Positions 20,251 through 31,357 are shown, counted from the stretch's first letter. The stretch is 64,000 nucleotides of DNA from Neobacillus niacini (GCF_023715415.1 NZ_JAMBOB010000001.1:310001-374000); one strand, 5' to 3'. Made by a program: numbers and translations. The notes: generated by a model from the letters alone, not told the origin.

Positions 20251-21354
20251 CTACTTTTGTTTTCCTTGGACAAGCTGTTTCATAAGTTTATACAACCTAT
20301 CAGCCGAGTCCGGCACCCCTAAATTCTTTGCTTTTATTTTCATCATTTGTAAATTCTCATCGTCTAACAGAATTTTGTCTATATGTTGAATTAAACTTTT
20401 GCTATTTAAGTCTTTCTCGATTAGTAATTCTGCAGCTCCGTGGTCACTTAATGACCTAGCATTTTTTTCTTGATGATTATTCGTAACATAAGGACTTGGC
20501 ACGAGAATACTCGGAATCCCCAATGACGTGATTTCTGCAAGTGTCGTTGCACCAGCTCTTGAAACAACTAAGTCAATCCCTGCCAGAACCTCAGGCATGT
20601 TATGAATAAAAGGCTTAATAACTACGTTTTTAGGATTTCCGACAAGTTCAGCTTCTTTTTGTACATCAGCAAAATGCACATCACCCGTAACATAGAGTAC
20701 TTGATAGGGCTTTTCACCAAATTCAGAAAGCGCCTTAACTACAGCATCATTTATAGGTCTTGCACCACGGCTTCCCCCGAAAATTAATACTGCTGGCTTT
20801 GTCGTGCTTAATCCTGTCGAAAGTCTTCCTCTAATGCCATCTTGCCCAATGACTTCTGAAGCCCGCGGGTTACCAGTAAACACCACTTTCTCCTTAGGAA
20901 AATATTCTCTTGCTTCCTCAAAACAAATAGCAATCTTGTTAACGTATCTGCTTAAAAATTTATTTGTTAACCCAGGAACACTATTCTGCTCGTGGACAAT
21001 GGTTGGTATCTTTAATTTGGCAGCTGCATATACAACAGGCCCACAAACATATCCACCTGTTCCAATGACAATATCAGGTTGGAACTCTTTTAACATTTTT
21101 TTACTGTCCCTGGCACCTTTTAAAAATCTTACTATCGTTTTGATATTATCTAAGGATAATTTTCTTTTGAATCCGGTAATATGGATGGATTTAAAAGGAA
21201 TCTTTTCCCGAGGAACAATTGTACTTTCCAAACCGCTTTTAGTTCCTATGTATAAAAACTCAACATTTTTATTGTCTTTTTGTATTTCTCTTATGAGAGC
21301 TAGAGCTGGATAAATATGCCCCCCAGTTCCACCGCCACTAACTACTATTTTCAT
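20251..21354 (-). CDS. murG: MurG N-acetylglucosaminyltransferase
   Basis: Adds GlcNAc to lipid I to form lipid II on the inner face of the membrane. It is 367 residues, a GT28 enzyme with the N-terminal loop [16 protein letters not shown], a second glycine loop ([13 protein letters not shown]) and the UDP-GlcNAc-binding segment [13 protein letters not shown]. Length and start match the family. It is separated from spoVE by a terminator. Confidence 0.98.
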   Translation of the reverse strand: MKIVVSGGGTGGHIYPALALIREIQKDNKNVEFLYIGTKSGLESTIVPREKIPFKSIHITGFKRKLSLDNIKTIVRFLKGARDSKKMLKEFQPDIVIGTGGYVCGPVVYAAAKLKIPTIVHEQNSVPGLTNKFLSRYVNKIAICFEEAREYFPKEKVVFTGNPRASEVIGQDGIRGRLSTGLSTTKPAVLIFGGSRGARPINDAVVKALSEFGEKPYQVLYVTGDVHFADVQKEAELVGNPKNVVIKPFIHNMPEVLAGIDLVVSRAGATTLAEITSLGIPSILVPSPYVTNNHQEKNARSLSDHGAAELLIEKDLNSKSLIQHIDKILLDDENLQMMKIKAKNLGVPDSADRLYKLMKQLVQGKQK

Positions 21355-21477
21355 ATGTTCACCTCAAATTAAAAAATGCATTACGCTCATTTCTTATCCT
21401 ATCTTACTATAAAATTAACAGAAGAAAATGATTGATAAAAGAATGTTATCTAAATGTAAACAAAAAAGGAGATAAAT

Positions 21478-21508
21478 AAAAAGACCCTGCCTCACTGAAC
21501 AGGGTAAA
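21478..21508 (-). terminator. Terminator after spoVE
   Basis: Arms ACCCTG (21484-21489) and CAGGGT (21500-21505) precede a CTTTTT tail on the minus strand, immediately after the spoVE stop. Confidence 0.75.
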
Positions 21509-22609
21509 TTAATATCTAGAATAACGGCTTATGTTTAATAAAACACCTATAGCCATCAACATTAAGGTTAGAGAGGATCCGCCATAACTTAGGAACGGAA
21601 GAGTGATTCCAGTAACAGGCATTAATCCAGTTACTACTCCGACATTAATCATAACTTGAATCGCTACCATTGAAATGATACCAACTGCCAGAAAGCTTCC
21701 ATATAAATCAGGTGCCCCTAGGGCAATACGTATTCCCCTCCATAACAACAATGCAAATAAAAGTAGAATGAAGGATCCGCCAATAAAACCTAGTTCTTCT
21801 GCTAATATCGCAAAAATGAAGTCAGTTTGTGGTTCCGGCAAGTAAAAGAACTTCTGTCTGCTTTCACCAAGTCCTAGTCCGAATAAGCCGCCAGGACCAA
21901 TTGCATAAAGCGATTGGATAATTTGAAAACCACTCCCCAGCGGATCCTGCCAAGGGTCTAAGAAAGAAGTGATTCTTTTCATCCTATAGGGTGCAGAAGC
22001 AACCAAACCTACAAATCCTGCTAATCCGATTAAACCCAAAAAGGCAAAGTGTCCAACTCTAGCGCCAGCAATAAAGATCATCACCACACATGTGCCAATC
22101 ATTACTGTTCCAGTACCTAAATCTGGTTGGAGCATAATCAGGGCAAAGGCAACAAATGCAAGGCCTAATGAAGGCACAAGTCCTTGTTTAAAGGAGGTGA
22201 TTAACTTCTGTCTTTCAGAAAGAAACTTTGCTAAAAAGGCAATCATGGCAAGCTTCATAAATTCTGAAGGCTGAATTGAGAAGGCACCTACGCCAATCCA
22301 GCTTCGCGAGCCATTCCGAACATTTCCAACCCCTGGAATGAGTACGAGTAAAAGTAATACAAAGCAAATTATCAAAATAACCTTTGACCACTCTCTCCAT
22401 GTCCAATAATTAATATTCATAATAAAAAACATGGCTGCAATCCCAACACCCGCAAAAAGCGTTTGTCTCTTTGCAAAGAAGAATGAGTCATCGAATTTAT
22501 ATTCCGCCCATACCGCACTCGCACTATAAACCATAATAAGCCCTACTGCCAATAACGTAAATGTACAAATTAATAATATAAAATCAGGAGTTGTTCTCTT
22601 TGTCGGCAC
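21509..22609 (-). CDS. spoVE: SpoVE, SEDS-family peptidoglycan polymerase for spore cortex
   Basis: Polytopic FtsW/RodA/SpoVE-family glycosyltransferase working with SpoVD to build the spore cortex. It is 366 residues, exactly the B. subtilis length, with about ten hydrophobic helices and the SEDS motifs GSRSWIGVGAFSIQPSEFMK, LQPDLGTG and PFLSYGGSS. The start is GTG 22609 (MPTKRTTPDF) after GAGGTG. FtsW could be an alternative name, but position in this cluster and length favour SpoVE. Confidence 0.93.
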   Translation of the reverse strand: MPTKRTTPDFILLICTFTLLAVGLIMVYSASAVWAEYKFDDSFFFAKRQTLFAGVGIAAMFFIMNINYWTWREWSKVILIICFVLLLLVLIPGVGNVRNGSRSWIGVGAFSIQPSEFMKLAMIAFLAKFLSERQKLITSFKQGLVPSLGLAFVAFALIMLQPDLGTGTVMIGTCVVMIFIAGARVGHFAFLGLIGLAGFVGLVASAPYRMKRITSFLDPWQDPLGSGFQIIQSLYAIGPGGLFGLGLGESRQKFFYLPEPQTDFIFAILAEELGFIGGSFILLLFALLLWRGIRIALGAPDLYGSFLAVGIISMVAIQVMINVGVVTGLMPVTGITLPFLSYGGSSLTLMLMAIGVLLNISRYSRY

Positions 22610-22672
22610 ACCTAACACCTCGAATAGCAAGTTTTAGGGCATCCCGGGGTAACCCCCTTGTAAGACAAGCCC

Positions 22673-24025
22673 TTACTTAAGCTTATGCACCGCTTCGATA
22701 AAAATGTCTCCCCTGACTTCAAAACTTTTATATTGATCCCAGCTTGCACATGCAGGAGATAACAAAATAACGTCACCTGGTTCTGAATATTCAAAAGCAA
22801 CAGGCACGGCCTTTTCAACATTATCGACAGTGTTAATTTGTTTTATTCCTGCTTCTTCCCCTACACGCTGAATTTTCGCTGCAGTTTGACCAAAAGTGAT
22901 TAATGCTTTCACATTTTCCAAGTATGGCTTTAATTCATCAAATTCATTTCCCCGGTCAAGACCGCCGGCAAGCAGAATAATAGGATTTTTAAAAGCCTGT
23001 AACGCAGGTATAGTGGCAAGTATATTCGTTGCCTTTGAGTCGTTATAGAACTTTCTATCAGCAATTTCTGTAACGTACTGAAGACGGTGTTTAACGCCTG
23101 TGAACGTTCTAAGGACACTTTGAATAGCATCATTCTTAACACCGGTTAACTTTGCAGCTGCCATAGCGGATAAGATATTTTCAAGATTATGAACACCTGG
23201 AAGTGCGATTTCATCTACTAACATTACTTTTTCGCCTTTAAAACAAATCCAGCCCTCATTAATGTACGCACCTTCCGTCAACACACGCTTTGTCGAAAAT
23301 GGAATACCAGCAGCTCTGGATTGTTCAGCAATTTCCACCACTTCCTGCTGATCTGCGTTATAAATAAAGTAGTCTGTTTCTGTTTGATTTTTAGTGATAT
23401 TTGCTTTTGCTTTAATATACTCTTCCCTAGTTCCATGATAATCTAAATGCGCATCATACAAATTTGTAATAATGGCTATTTTAGGATTGAACGTTTCTAT
23501 TCCCATTAATTGAAAGGATGATAATTCAATAACGATATTATTTTCTGCAGTTGCCTCTTCCGCTACACCAGATGCTACCGTTCCAATATTCCCCGCAATT
23601 AAAGGCTTCTTTTTACCTGCATTTAACATTTCAAAAATTAACGTTGTCGTGGTTGTTTTTCCATTTGTTCCGGTTATACCAATGAAAGGCGCTTCAGAGA
23701 TTTTGTAAGCAAGCTCGACCTCAGTCAATACAGGTATTCCCTTCTGGGTAGCACCTTCAATGATTGGGTTTTGATAAGGAATGCCGGGATTTTTAACAAT
23801 GAGTTCGAATCCTTCATCAAGTAGTTCAACAGGATGTTCACCACATATGACTTTAATACCTTGCTCTAATAGCCCCCTGGCCTCTGGATTTTCTGATAAT
23901 GGTTTTTTATCGTTTACCGTCACGAACGCACCAAGCTTATGTAGAAGAGCAGCAGCTGTTACCCCGCTTTTTGCCAGCCCAAGGACAAGAATTTTTTTAT
24001 GAAGATACGTATTTATCTGCTTCAC
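22673..24025 (-). CDS. murD: UDP-N-acetylmuramoylalanine--D-glutamate ligase MurD
   Basis: Adds D-Glu to UDP-MurNAc-L-Ala using ATP. It is 450 residues with a Rossmann-like N-terminal domain ([14 protein letters not shown]), the ATP loop [12 protein letters not shown] near residue 117 and the C-terminal ligase domain. The start is GTG 24025, immediately after the mraY stop codon, so the two are probably coupled. Confidence 0.98.
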   Translation of the reverse strand: MKQINTYLHKKILVLGLAKSGVTAAALLHKLGAFVTVNDKKPLSENPEARGLLEQGIKVICGEHPVELLDEGFELIVKNPGIPYQNPIIEGATQKGIPVLTEVELAYKISEAPFIGITGTNGKTTTTTLIFEMLNAGKKKPLIAGNIGTVASGVAEEATAENNIVIELSSFQLMGIETFNPKIAIITNLYDAHLDYHGTREEYIKAKANITKNQTETDYFIYNADQQEVVEIAEQSRAAGIPFSTKRVLTEGAYINEGWICFKGEKVMLVDEIALPGVHNLENILSAMAAAKLTGVKNDAIQSVLRTFTGVKHRLQYVTEIADRKFYNDSKATNILATIPALQAFKNPIILLAGGLDRGNEFDELKPYLENVKALITFGQTAAKIQRVGEEAGIKQINTVDNVEKAVPVAFEYSEPGDVILLSPACASWDQYKSFEVRGDIFIEAVHKLK

Positions 24026-25000
24026 TTATAACCACACCTCAATATAGATACCTAGTATCGCTAGTATTAATCCAACGCTCCAAAATGTTACAACAACCTT
24101 CCACTCTGACCAGCCAAGCAGCTCGTAATGGTGATGCAGCGGACTCATCCGAAAAATCCTTTTACCAGTTGTTTTAAAAGAGATAACCTGTAAAATAACC
24201 GACAAGGTTTCGATTACAAATACTCCACCTATAATTACTAACAATAATTCTAACTTTGTTAAAATAGCAATGGTTGCAATCGCCCCACCAAGTGCGAGTG
24301 ACCCTGTATCCCCCATAAATACTTTTGCAGGATGGGCATTAAAAACTAGGAACCCTAAAACTGCCCCAGCTACAGCAACTGAAAAGATTGCCACTTCCAT
24401 CTGCGATTGATTCCAAGCAAGGACAGCATAGGCACCAAAAGCGATTGCGGCCGTCCCCGAAAGTAATCCATCTAATCCATCTGTCAAATTGACTGCATTT
24501 GAGAATCCTACCAGCCAAAAAACAATAAAAAACACAAAAAACCAGCCTAATTCGATGGAGTAATCACTACCTGGAATAGTAATTTCCGTAGGGTAACCAT
24601 TTTCTTTATAAACTAGATAAAATATAACAGAAATAATAATTTGCCCTAAAAGCTTTTGTCTAGAGGTTAACCCTAAATTACGCTTTAATGCAACTTTGAT
24701 AAAATCATCCAAAAATCCAAGTAAACCAAATCCAAATGTCACGAGAATAAGCAGGTAGGTTTTAACAGTCGGTTCAGAAAACTTTCCAGTCATGACAAGA
24801 GTGGTAATTATAATGGAAAACAAAATCATAATTCCGCCCATCGTTGGTGTACCCGTTTTTACTTGATGGGATTTGGGACCTTCCTCCCTAATGCTTTGTC
24901 CAAATTTCAACCTTCTTAAGAAGGGAATAAAAATGGGAGAAAGCAATACAGTAATCAGGAAGCCCATTAAAATTGTGAAAAAAATAACTTGCTCCAGCAT
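24026..25000 (-). CDS. mraY: MraY phospho-MurNAc-pentapeptide transferase
   Basis: Membrane enzyme that links phospho-MurNAc-pentapeptide to undecaprenyl phosphate, giving lipid I. It has 324 residues and about ten helices, with the catalytic and Mg-binding motifs [17 protein letters not shown] and [11 protein letters not shown] and the uridine-binding [16 protein letters not shown] 25000 follows GAGGAGGGG. Two bases separate it from the small Mur-domain gene upstream. Confidence 0.98.
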   Translation of the reverse strand: MLEQVIFFTILMGFLITVLLSPIFIPFLRRLKFGQSIREEGPKSHQVKTGTPTMGGIMILFSIIITTLVMTGKFSEPTVKTYLLILVTFGFGLLGFLDDFIKVALKRNLGLTSRQKLLGQIIISVIFYLVYKENGYPTEITIPGSDYSIELGWFFVFFIVFWLVGFSNAVNLTDGLDGLLSGTAAIAFGAYAVLAWNQSQMEVAIFSVAVAGAVLGFLVFNAHPAKVFMGDTGSLALGGAIATIAILTKLELLLVIIGGVFVIETLSVILQVISFKTTGKRIFRMSPLHHHYELLGWSEWKVVVTFWSVGLILAILGIYIEVWL

Positions 25001-25002
25001 TC

Positions 25003-25458
25003 TTATCCCCTCCTCTCTATATCATTATTCGAGTTATTAATAGCTATCTTTTCTAACATTACAGCTATATCATATGTTTCTTTATTTTCTTTGAGAAGTT
25101 TTTTATTTAAAAATGCGAATTTAGTCATATTCATTTTCTCTTTATTATCTCCGTCTATTTTTTCTAAATAAAATCGTAACAAATCCCGGACTCCTGATGT
25201 TGGATTTTCAGTAAAGAAGATGGGAAAGTGATTTGGGGTATATCTCGGCAGCTGTTTCTGTTTATCCCAAATTGCTGCAATGGCTCCATTTGCGATGGCA
25301 TCTAATAGTTCCCCTGAATCATCGTTTAACGGTATAAATAGACCTCTTGTCTGCTCTGTGTCTGCATTGTCAGAAACCGTAAAATATAAATGATCTGCCT
25401 CTCTTATACCCTTATAATCTGGGAATATTGTTACTAAATCTTCAAACGCTAAATACAT
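25003..25458 (-). CDS. Free-standing Mur-ligase N-terminal-like domain protein
   Basis: A 151-residue protein squeezed between murE and mraY with gaps of only two bases on each side and a good ribosome site (GAGGAGAGA). Residues 25-100 resemble the N-terminal UDP-sugar-binding domain of MurE/MurF (TRGLFIPLN, then [16 protein letters not shown] and a final [18 protein letters not shown]). The ATP-binding GTNGKT domain and the C-terminal ligase domain are absent. The last 45 residues are Lys/Asn-rich. In several Bacillales murF sits in this slot, so it may be a shortened murF relic or a regulator that binds precursor. The frame is intact; function is unknown. Confidence 0.7.
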   Translation of the reverse strand: MYLAFEDLVTIFPDYKGIREADHLYFTVSDNADTEQTRGLFIPLNDDSGELLDAIANGAIAAIWDKQKQLPRYTPNHFPIFFTENPTSGVRDLLRFYLEKIDGDNKEKMNMTKFAFLNKKLLKENKETYDIAVMLEKIAINNSNNDIERRG

Positions 25459-25460
25459 TT

Positions 25461-26921
25461 CTATCTCTCCTCGATAGCTTCCCGAGCAATGACTCGGTCA
25501 TCAAAATCATAAACTTTACTGCCAATAATCTGGTATGTTTCGTGACCTTTACCTGCAATTAAGATTACATCCCCATCAGCTGCCTGGTTAATTGCGTTAA
25601 CAATAGCTTCTTTTCTATCAGGAATGGTAATGTAGCTTTCCCCAGAGACACCATTCTCCATATCTCTTAATATTGCTAAAGGGTCTTCACTTCTTGGGTT
25701 ATCTGAAGTGAAAATAGGATTTGTACCATAACGACAAGCAATTTCAGCCATTAATGGCCGCTTGGTTTTATCACGGTCTCCTCCACATCCCACAACTACA
25801 AAAACCCTCTTTTTCGCAAAACTTTGTATTGTTTTCAAGACATTTTCTAAACTGTCCGGTGTATGTGCATAATCAACGATAACGGTAAATTCTTGTCCTG
25901 CATTTACGAGTTCAAATCTTCCGTCTACCCCTTTAACACTTTCGATAGAGTGAATAATTTCCTCAATCGGAATATTCGAAACAAAACCAGCAGCGATACT
26001 AGCCAAAACATTATAAACACTAAACTTCCCAATTAACTGTATGTTGATTGGATAACACTTCTCTTTTAATACTATTTCAAAAGTAGTCCCTGCAGAAGTC
26101 ATCTTAATATTTCTAGCATGGAAATCGGCCTCATTATCAATTCCATATGTCACAACATGAGCCGCTGTTGATTTTCGATACATCTCAGAAGCAGAGTCAT
26201 CAGCATTTAAAATTGCATATTTAGGTTTATTAGGGTCAAATGTATTTCCTAGCTGAGAAAATAATAAACTCTTAGCGTGCTTATAGTCATCCATTGTTTT
26301 ATGGTAGTCTAAATGATCTTGGCTGAGGTTTGTAAATACAGCTATATCATAGTCACACCCATGGACTCTTCCCATATGTAAGGCGTGCGATGAAACCTCC
26401 ATAATCGCTGTATCTACACCAGCATCAAGCATTTGTTGGAAACCCTTTTGAAGGATTAAACTTTCTGGTGTTGTATTTTTCGTTTCAATCTTCTGGCTGC
26501 CTATTTTTGTATACATGGTACCTATTAGACCAGTACTCCGATTTACATCAGAAAATATTTTTTCGATAAGGTGACTTGTGGTTGTTTTCCCATTTGTTCC
26601 TGTAATTCCAATTAAATGTAGTTTTTTTGTTGGATGGTCATAAAAAGCATCAGCTAATACTGCCATCGCCCTAGTTGTATCATTAACGATTATGACAGGT
26701 ACAGAAAGAGCTAGTGGACGCTCAGCTAATACTGCAGCAGCACCATTATTCACTGCTGATTCTGCATAATCATGGCCATCGACGGTATATCCTTTAATAC
26801 AAATAAATAAACTTCCCTTTTGCACCTTACGATTGTCATTTTCAATCGCTGTAATTTCAGGATTCGTCCCTTGATAAGGAACGAGGAGGTGCAAATGTTG
26901 AAGTAGGTCATGTAGTTTCAT
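25461..26921 (-). CDS. murE: MurE, UDP-MurNAc-L-Ala-D-Glu--meso-diaminopimelate ligase
   Basis: Adds the third amino acid to the wall precursor. It is 486 residues: N-terminal UDP-binding domain (1-100), central ATPase domain with [14 protein letters not shown] and a C-terminal domain carrying [11 protein letters not shown]. The DNPR motif is the meso-diaminopimelate-specific signature, so the wall is of the A1-gamma type usual in Bacillus. The ATG lies after an upstream region of 180 bases that starts with the spoVD... operon boundary, so a separate promoter is possible. Confidence 0.97.
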   Translation of the reverse strand: MKLHDLLQHLHLLVPYQGTNPEITAIENDNRKVQKGSLFICIKGYTVDGHDYAESAVNNGAAAVLAERPLALSVPVIIVNDTTRAMAVLADAFYDHPTKKLHLIGITGTNGKTTTSHLIEKIFSDVNRSTGLIGTMYTKIGSQKIETKNTTPESLILQKGFQQMLDAGVDTAIMEVSSHALHMGRVHGCDYDIAVFTNLSQDHLDYHKTMDDYKHAKSLLFSQLGNTFDPNKPKYAILNADDSASEMYRKSTAAHVVTYGIDNEADFHARNIKMTSAGTTFEIVLKEKCYPINIQLIGKFSVYNVLASIAAGFVSNIPIEEIIHSIESVKGVDGRFELVNAGQEFTVIVDYAHTPDSLENVLKTIQSFAKKRVFVVVGCGGDRDKTKRPLMAEIACRYGTNPIFTSDNPRSEDPLAILRDMENGVSGESYITIPDRKEAIVNAINQAADGDVILIAGKGHETYQIIGSKVYDFDDRVIAREAIEER

Positions 26922-27043
26922 AATCTCAAATCCTCTCTTGCCTTTTGCAATACTAACAATTATTCACATAAAATTTTCTCTTAAAAAGATTCACCTTATT
27001 TTACAGCAAAACAAAGTAGAATGCCATTTATCCTTTAGTATTT

Positions 27044-27080
27044 CAAAAAAACAGGCGGCGGAAATCATTCCGGCCGCCTA
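27044..27080 (-). terminator. Terminator after spoVD
   Basis: GC-rich arms AGGCGGCGGAA (27053-27063) and TTCCGGCCGCCT (27068-27079), with one bulge, precede a run of seven T on the minus strand. It separates spoVD from murE. Confidence 0.92.
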
Positions 27081-27104
27081 ACTTAAAGAATTTTATTTCT
27101 TTAA

Positions 27105-29024
27105 TTATTCCTCTTTACCAAAATAAAGTCTTATTGTGGAACCTTCTTTTACTTTTGTACCAGGTTCAGGGGACTGTCTTACAACAATATCACCTTCACC
27201 ACTTGCATCAATTTTAAGATTTAGCAGCTGTTCGGTAATTTCCAACTTCGTTAAACCTGTTAAGTCAGGAAGTGTTATTGGCGCCGTGTCCGGCCATCTT
27301 AATTCTTTTTCAATTTGATCTTTTCTAGGCTTTACACCCATGGCCATAAGTCCATCCTTCATAATACTGCCTACAATTGGAGCACTTATGGTTCCCCCGA
27401 AGATCAATCCGCCTTTGGGGTTATCTACCGCCACATATACAACGATTTCTGGATCATCTGCAGGGGCAAAGCCCATAAATGAAACGATAAAGTTATTTTC
27501 TAAATATCTTCCGTTTTGCGCTTTTTGTGCTGTTCCTGTTTTACCGCCAATTCGATAGGAGTCAACAAAAGCCCTAAAACCTGTACCTTGGGCGACAACA
27601 CTCTCTAGAGCATGGCGAATTTCCTTAGAGGTTGCTTCAGAGATAACTCTTCGTTTCTCCACAGGTGTATTTCTCATCACAACTTCTTTTGTAACAGGAT
27701 CAATTAATTCTTCTGCGATATATGGCTTATAAAGAATTCCGCCGTTTACTGCTGCGGCAACGGCTGCAACCTGTTGTATGGGTGTTACCGATACACCTTG
27801 ACCAAAAGCAGTTGTTGCTAGTTCAACAGGACCTACTCGATCTAAATTAAATAAAATCCCTGAACCTTCACCAGCTAAATCAATCCCAGTTTTCTGCCCA
27901 AAACCAAAATCTTTTATATATTTAAATAAGGTATCTTTCCCTAATCTTTGACCTAGTTCCACAAATCCAGGGTTACAAGAATTTTGGACTACTTCTAAAA
28001 AAGTCTGGCTTCCATGTCCGCCGCGTTTCCAACATTTCAACCTTGCACCCGCAACTTCTACTGAACCAGGATCATGAAAATGTTCTTTTTCTAAATTCAC
28101 CTTTCCTTCCTCTAACGCAGCTGCTAGCGTGATGATTTTAAAAGTAGAACCTGGCTCATAGCTGGACCATACAGGAAGATTCCGGTTATACACTTCTTGA
28201 GGAACATTTCTAAAATTTGCTGGGTCAAATGTTGGTCGACTTGACATTCCTAAAATTTTCCCATTATTTGGATTCATCGCAATTGCAATAATTCCATCAG
28301 GATTATAGGTTGCCTCCGCGATATCAAGCTCTCTCTCAATAATCGTTTGAATTTTGGTATCAATGGTAAGCTTTAAATCTAAGCCGTCTACAGGATGCTC
28401 GTAGTCATCAGCCATGTCATCCATTCTTTCTCCCTTGGCATTAGCGTAAAACTTAACGGATCCTCTTTCACCACTTAGCTCTTTATCATAGTACAGTTCT
28501 AATCCCATTAACCCCTGGTTGTCCACTCCTGAAAATCCTAAAACGTGTGAAAGATAGCTTCCAAACGGATAATGCCTTTTTGAGTCTTCACCTATATAAA
28601 CTCCCTCGAGTCCTAATGCCCTGATTTCTTTTGCTTTTTCATGAGAAATCTTTCTTCCTTCTTTTATCCTTACAATCGATTCACCCTGGGTGATTTGTCG
28701 ATAGGCATTTTCTTTAGGAATATTTAATACAGCTGCCAATTTTTCAGAAGTTGCAGCAGGGTCTTTGACCTGTCTTGGGACTACATATACAGTTGGAGCA
28801 CTAACATTTGTGGCCAATGGGACACCATTACGGTCTATTATTTCGCCGCGCTCGGGTTCAAAAGGAATATTTCTACTCCAAGATCCTTTAGCTTGACCGG
28901 TCAACATATCACCTAGAACAAACTGTACATAACCAAGTCGGACATCAATGATTAAAAAGATTAGAATTCCCACGAACAATGCAATCATTAACCTCTTACG
29001 GACAGTTACATTTGAAACACGCAT
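27105..29024 (-). CDS. spoVD: SpoVD, sporulation-specific class B penicillin-binding protein
   Basis: Membrane-anchored transpeptidase that crosslinks spore-cortex peptidoglycan together with SpoVE. It is 639 residues: one N-terminal helix (LMIALFVGILIFLIIDV), a PBP dimerisation domain, and a transpeptidase domain with STFK near residue 295, SCN near 350 and KTGTAQ near 497. One PASTA domain ends the protein (about 580-637). ATG 29024 is 12 bases from AAAGGAGG because a hairpin arm lies between them (see separate entry). Confidence 0.95.
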   Translation of the reverse strand: MRVSNVTVRKRLMIALFVGILIFLIIDVRLGYVQFVLGDMLTGQAKGSWSRNIPFEPERGEIIDRNGVPLATNVSAPTVYVVPRQVKDPAATSEKLAAVLNIPKENAYRQITQGESIVRIKEGRKISHEKAKEIRALGLEGVYIGEDSKRHYPFGSYLSHVLGFSGVDNQGLMGLELYYDKELSGERGSVKFYANAKGERMDDMADDYEHPVDGLDLKLTIDTKIQTIIERELDIAEATYNPDGIIAIAMNPNNGKILGMSSRPTFDPANFRNVPQEVYNRNLPVWSSYEPGSTFKIITLAAALEEGKVNLEKEHFHDPGSVEVAGARLKCWKRGGHGSQTFLEVVQNSCNPGFVELGQRLGKDTLFKYIKDFGFGQKTGIDLAGEGSGILFNLDRVGPVELATTAFGQGVSVTPIQQVAAVAAAVNGGILYKPYIAEELIDPVTKEVVMRNTPVEKRRVISEATSKEIRHALESVVAQGTGFRAFVDSYRIGGKTGTAQKAQNGRYLENNFIVSFMGFAPADDPEIVVYVAVDNPKGGLIFGGTISAPIVGSIMKDGLMAMGVKPRKDQIEKELRWPDTAPITLPDLTGLTKLEITEQLLNLKIDASGEGDIVVRQSPEPGTKVKEGSTIRLYFGKEE

Positions 29025-29061
29025 AAAATGAACGAGCCTCCTTTATCCTACTCGTTCATTT
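29022..29061 (-). promoter_or_regulatory. Hairpin presenting the spoVD ribosome site in its loop
   Basis: Perfect 11-bp arms AAATGAACGAG and CTCGTTCATTT (plus-strand 29026-29036 and 29051-29061) enclose a 14-base loop holding AAAGGAGG (29044-29037). The spoVD ATG begins one base after the stem. The structure could control initiation, or act as a weak terminator for pbpB readthrough. Confidence 0.6.
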
Positions 29062-29113
29062 ATATGCTTGTACTTATTTGGTTAGAACGAATACTAATAC
29101 CGTTCTAGGCCTA

Positions 29114-31357
29114 TTATCCACCTAATGGGACATCTTCTGTCACTTCATCAGGTAACTTACTATTTTCATCAACTTCCTTATTTTCTTCTTCTTCTAACTG
29201 CAAGATTTCTTCTGGAGTTTTTAAATCAATGATTAAAAAATCTCCTTCCCGTAAAAGCGCACCCTCTTTGAGATTTTGCTTAACCACATAACCGCTGCCA
29301 GTAGAATTTAGTTTAACACCTGATATTTTTGCAACCTTCATCACGTCCCGGAGTGACCACCCAGTAAAATCAGGTGCATTCAATTCACCCTCAGTTTGAA
29401 GGATAACTTTTTCACCTTCGAGAACCTTTGTACCGGCAGCTGGAAGCTGTCCCGTTACTTTTGTTCCTTTTCCTAAAACAACTACCTCAAGTTCCTGTTC
29501 TTCAAGTTTTTTCATTGTTTCTGTTACTGCTTGACCTTTGAACTCTCCTAGTTTTGTTGTAGAGGCTTTTTCTTGTTGTGAAGGTTGAATATTTAAGTAT
29601 TGTAAACTGTTTTTCATTACGGGATTAAAAACCATAGAAACAGGAATAGAGCCCAAAGAATAGTGCTCAATTTCTGGTTGTTGAACTGCAACGTAAACAA
29701 TTAATTTTGGATCATCTACAGGAGCCATCCCTAAAAATGAAAAAATATAATCCTCTTGGCCCCCTAAATAACCGCCTTTAGGATCTGGTATACTTGCCGT
29801 TCCTGTTTTTCCTGCTACACTATAGCCATCAATTTGATATCGATTCCCCGTACCCGTTTTTTGATTTGTTACGACTGTTTCAAGAATATCGAGGACATTC
29901 TTCGCAGTCTCCCCAGAAATAGGAGTGGCAACAACTTCTGGCACATTATCACGAATTACCTTTCCTGTGTCGTGATCGACGATTTTGTCCACCACATGAG
30001 GCTTCATCATTTTCCCCTTATTTGCAATCGCTGTTGCCGCCTGAATTTGCTGGATTGGCGTAATAGCTGTCCCTTGTCCATATGCAGTAGTGGCTTTTTC
30101 AATAGGCCAGGTGAATTGAATTTTTCCAGACGTTTCATTTGGAAGATCGATACCAGTTGCCCGGTCCAATCCAAATTTTATTAAATACTCATGAAATTTT
30201 TCAAAACCTAACTTTTCATTTGCCAGCTTTGCAAATGCAACATTCGAAGAGCGCTGAACTCCCTCAAGGTAGGAAATGGTTCCCCATCCAGATCTATTAT
30301 GGTCATGTATCGGCCTGTCTTTAGATGTTACTCGATAAGAACCAGATTGGAATAATTCATTGGGATCAAATTGATTTTCTTCAATTGCCGCAGCAAGCGT
30401 GAAAATCTTCATCGTTGAACCTGGTTCAAAAGAAGTTTCAATGGCTTCATTATGCCAGCTGTTATCAATCCCTTCCTTTGTTTTAGGATGAAAGGAAGGT
30501 CTCTGTCCCATCGCTAAGATTTCACCTGTTTTTGGATCAGCAACAATGGCAATGATTTTCTTCGGATTATATTCCTCTACTACTTTGTTCATCGCATCTT
30601 CTAAGAATGTTTGAATTTTCTTGTCAATCGTTAAGTAGACATCGTTTCCGTTCTTGGCTGGGGTAACCTTTTGGTCACCGTTTGGAAGCAGATACCCCCA
30701 TAAATCACTTTCGTAATTAATTTGTCCATCCTTACCGGTTAACTCCTTATTTAAGGTCTGTTCAATTCCCATTTTCCCAACGTAATTGTAGCTTCCATCA
30801 CTTTCATCAATTCTGTCTGCATATCCAACTAGGTGAGAAGCAAAGATTCCATTCGGATAAAACCTTTTCGAGTCGCGTTTAAATGTAATTCCTGGAAGTT
30901 TTAGAGCTTCAATCTCTTTTTTTGTTTGGTGCGAAATATCTCTTCCCGCTTTCCCAAATTCAACCTGAAACTGATCTTTCGTTAAAACATTATAAATCTT
31001 AGATTCTTCCATATCGATAAACTTTGATAATTCCCTTGCGGTTTTCTCCGGGTCCGTAACATGATTAGGTTTTTTGGGATTCGTCGTCATCTTTTTATCT
31101 AAAACGGCAATCAACGTATAAGAAGTTGTATCCTCAGCGATAACTTCCCCTTTTTGATCGTAAATCACACCTCTTACCGCATCCAAATTCCCAGTTCGGC
31201 TGTATTTCTGCTGTGCTTTTGCTGCAAGCGGCTGGGAACCGACCTCACCCGTAATTTGAATGGAAAAGTATCTAATAAGCAATATAAAAAAGAGCAGGCC
31301 GAAGATTACAAACAATCCAGCTGCTCCGAAATTCATATTTGGCTGTTTCCTATTCAT
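29114..31357 (-). CDS. pbpB: PBP2B, division-specific class B penicillin-binding protein
   Basis: Septal peptidoglycan transpeptidase, partner of FtsW, DivIB and FtsL. It is 747 residues: one N-terminal helix, a dimerisation domain, a transpeptidase domain with STMK (near residue 310), SSN (near 370) and KTGTAS (near 510), then two PASTA domains (about 590-720) and a very acidic C-terminal tail. Its ATG overlaps the ftsL stop (ATGA). It is the paralogue of spoVD next door. Confidence 0.97.
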   Translation of the reverse strand: MNRKQPNMNFGAAGLFVIFGLLFFILLIRYFSIQITGEVGSQPLAAKAQQKYSRTGNLDAVRGVIYDQKGEVIAEDTTSYTLIAVLDKKMTTNPKKPNHVTDPEKTARELSKFIDMEESKIYNVLTKDQFQVEFGKAGRDISHQTKKEIEALKLPGITFKRDSKRFYPNGIFASHLVGYADRIDESDGSYNYVGKMGIEQTLNKELTGKDGQINYESDLWGYLLPNGDQKVTPAKNGNDVYLTIDKKIQTFLEDAMNKVVEEYNPKKIIAIVADPKTGEILAMGQRPSFHPKTKEGIDNSWHNEAIETSFEPGSTMKIFTLAAAIEENQFDPNELFQSGSYRVTSKDRPIHDHNRSGWGTISYLEGVQRSSNVAFAKLANEKLGFEKFHEYLIKFGLDRATGIDLPNETSGKIQFTWPIEKATTAYGQGTAITPIQQIQAATAIANKGKMMKPHVVDKIVDHDTGKVIRDNVPEVVATPISGETAKNVLDILETVVTNQKTGTGNRYQIDGYSVAGKTGTASIPDPKGGYLGGQEDYIFSFLGMAPVDDPKLIVYVAVQQPEIEHYSLGSIPVSMVFNPVMKNSLQYLNIQPSQQEKASTTKLGEFKGQAVTETMKKLEEQELEVVVLGKGTKVTGQLPAAGTKVLEGEKVILQTEGELNAPDFTGWSLRDVMKVAKISGVKLNSTGSGYVVKQNLKEGALLREGDFLIIDLKTPEEILQLEEEENKEVDENSKLPDEVTEDVPLGG

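Noticed and set aside
22610..22672. GC-rich hairpins (GGGGTTACCCC, GTAAG...CTTAC) between murD and spoVE
   Set aside because: Short stems with no T tract and overlapping the spoVE ribosome site region; not enough to call a regulatory element.
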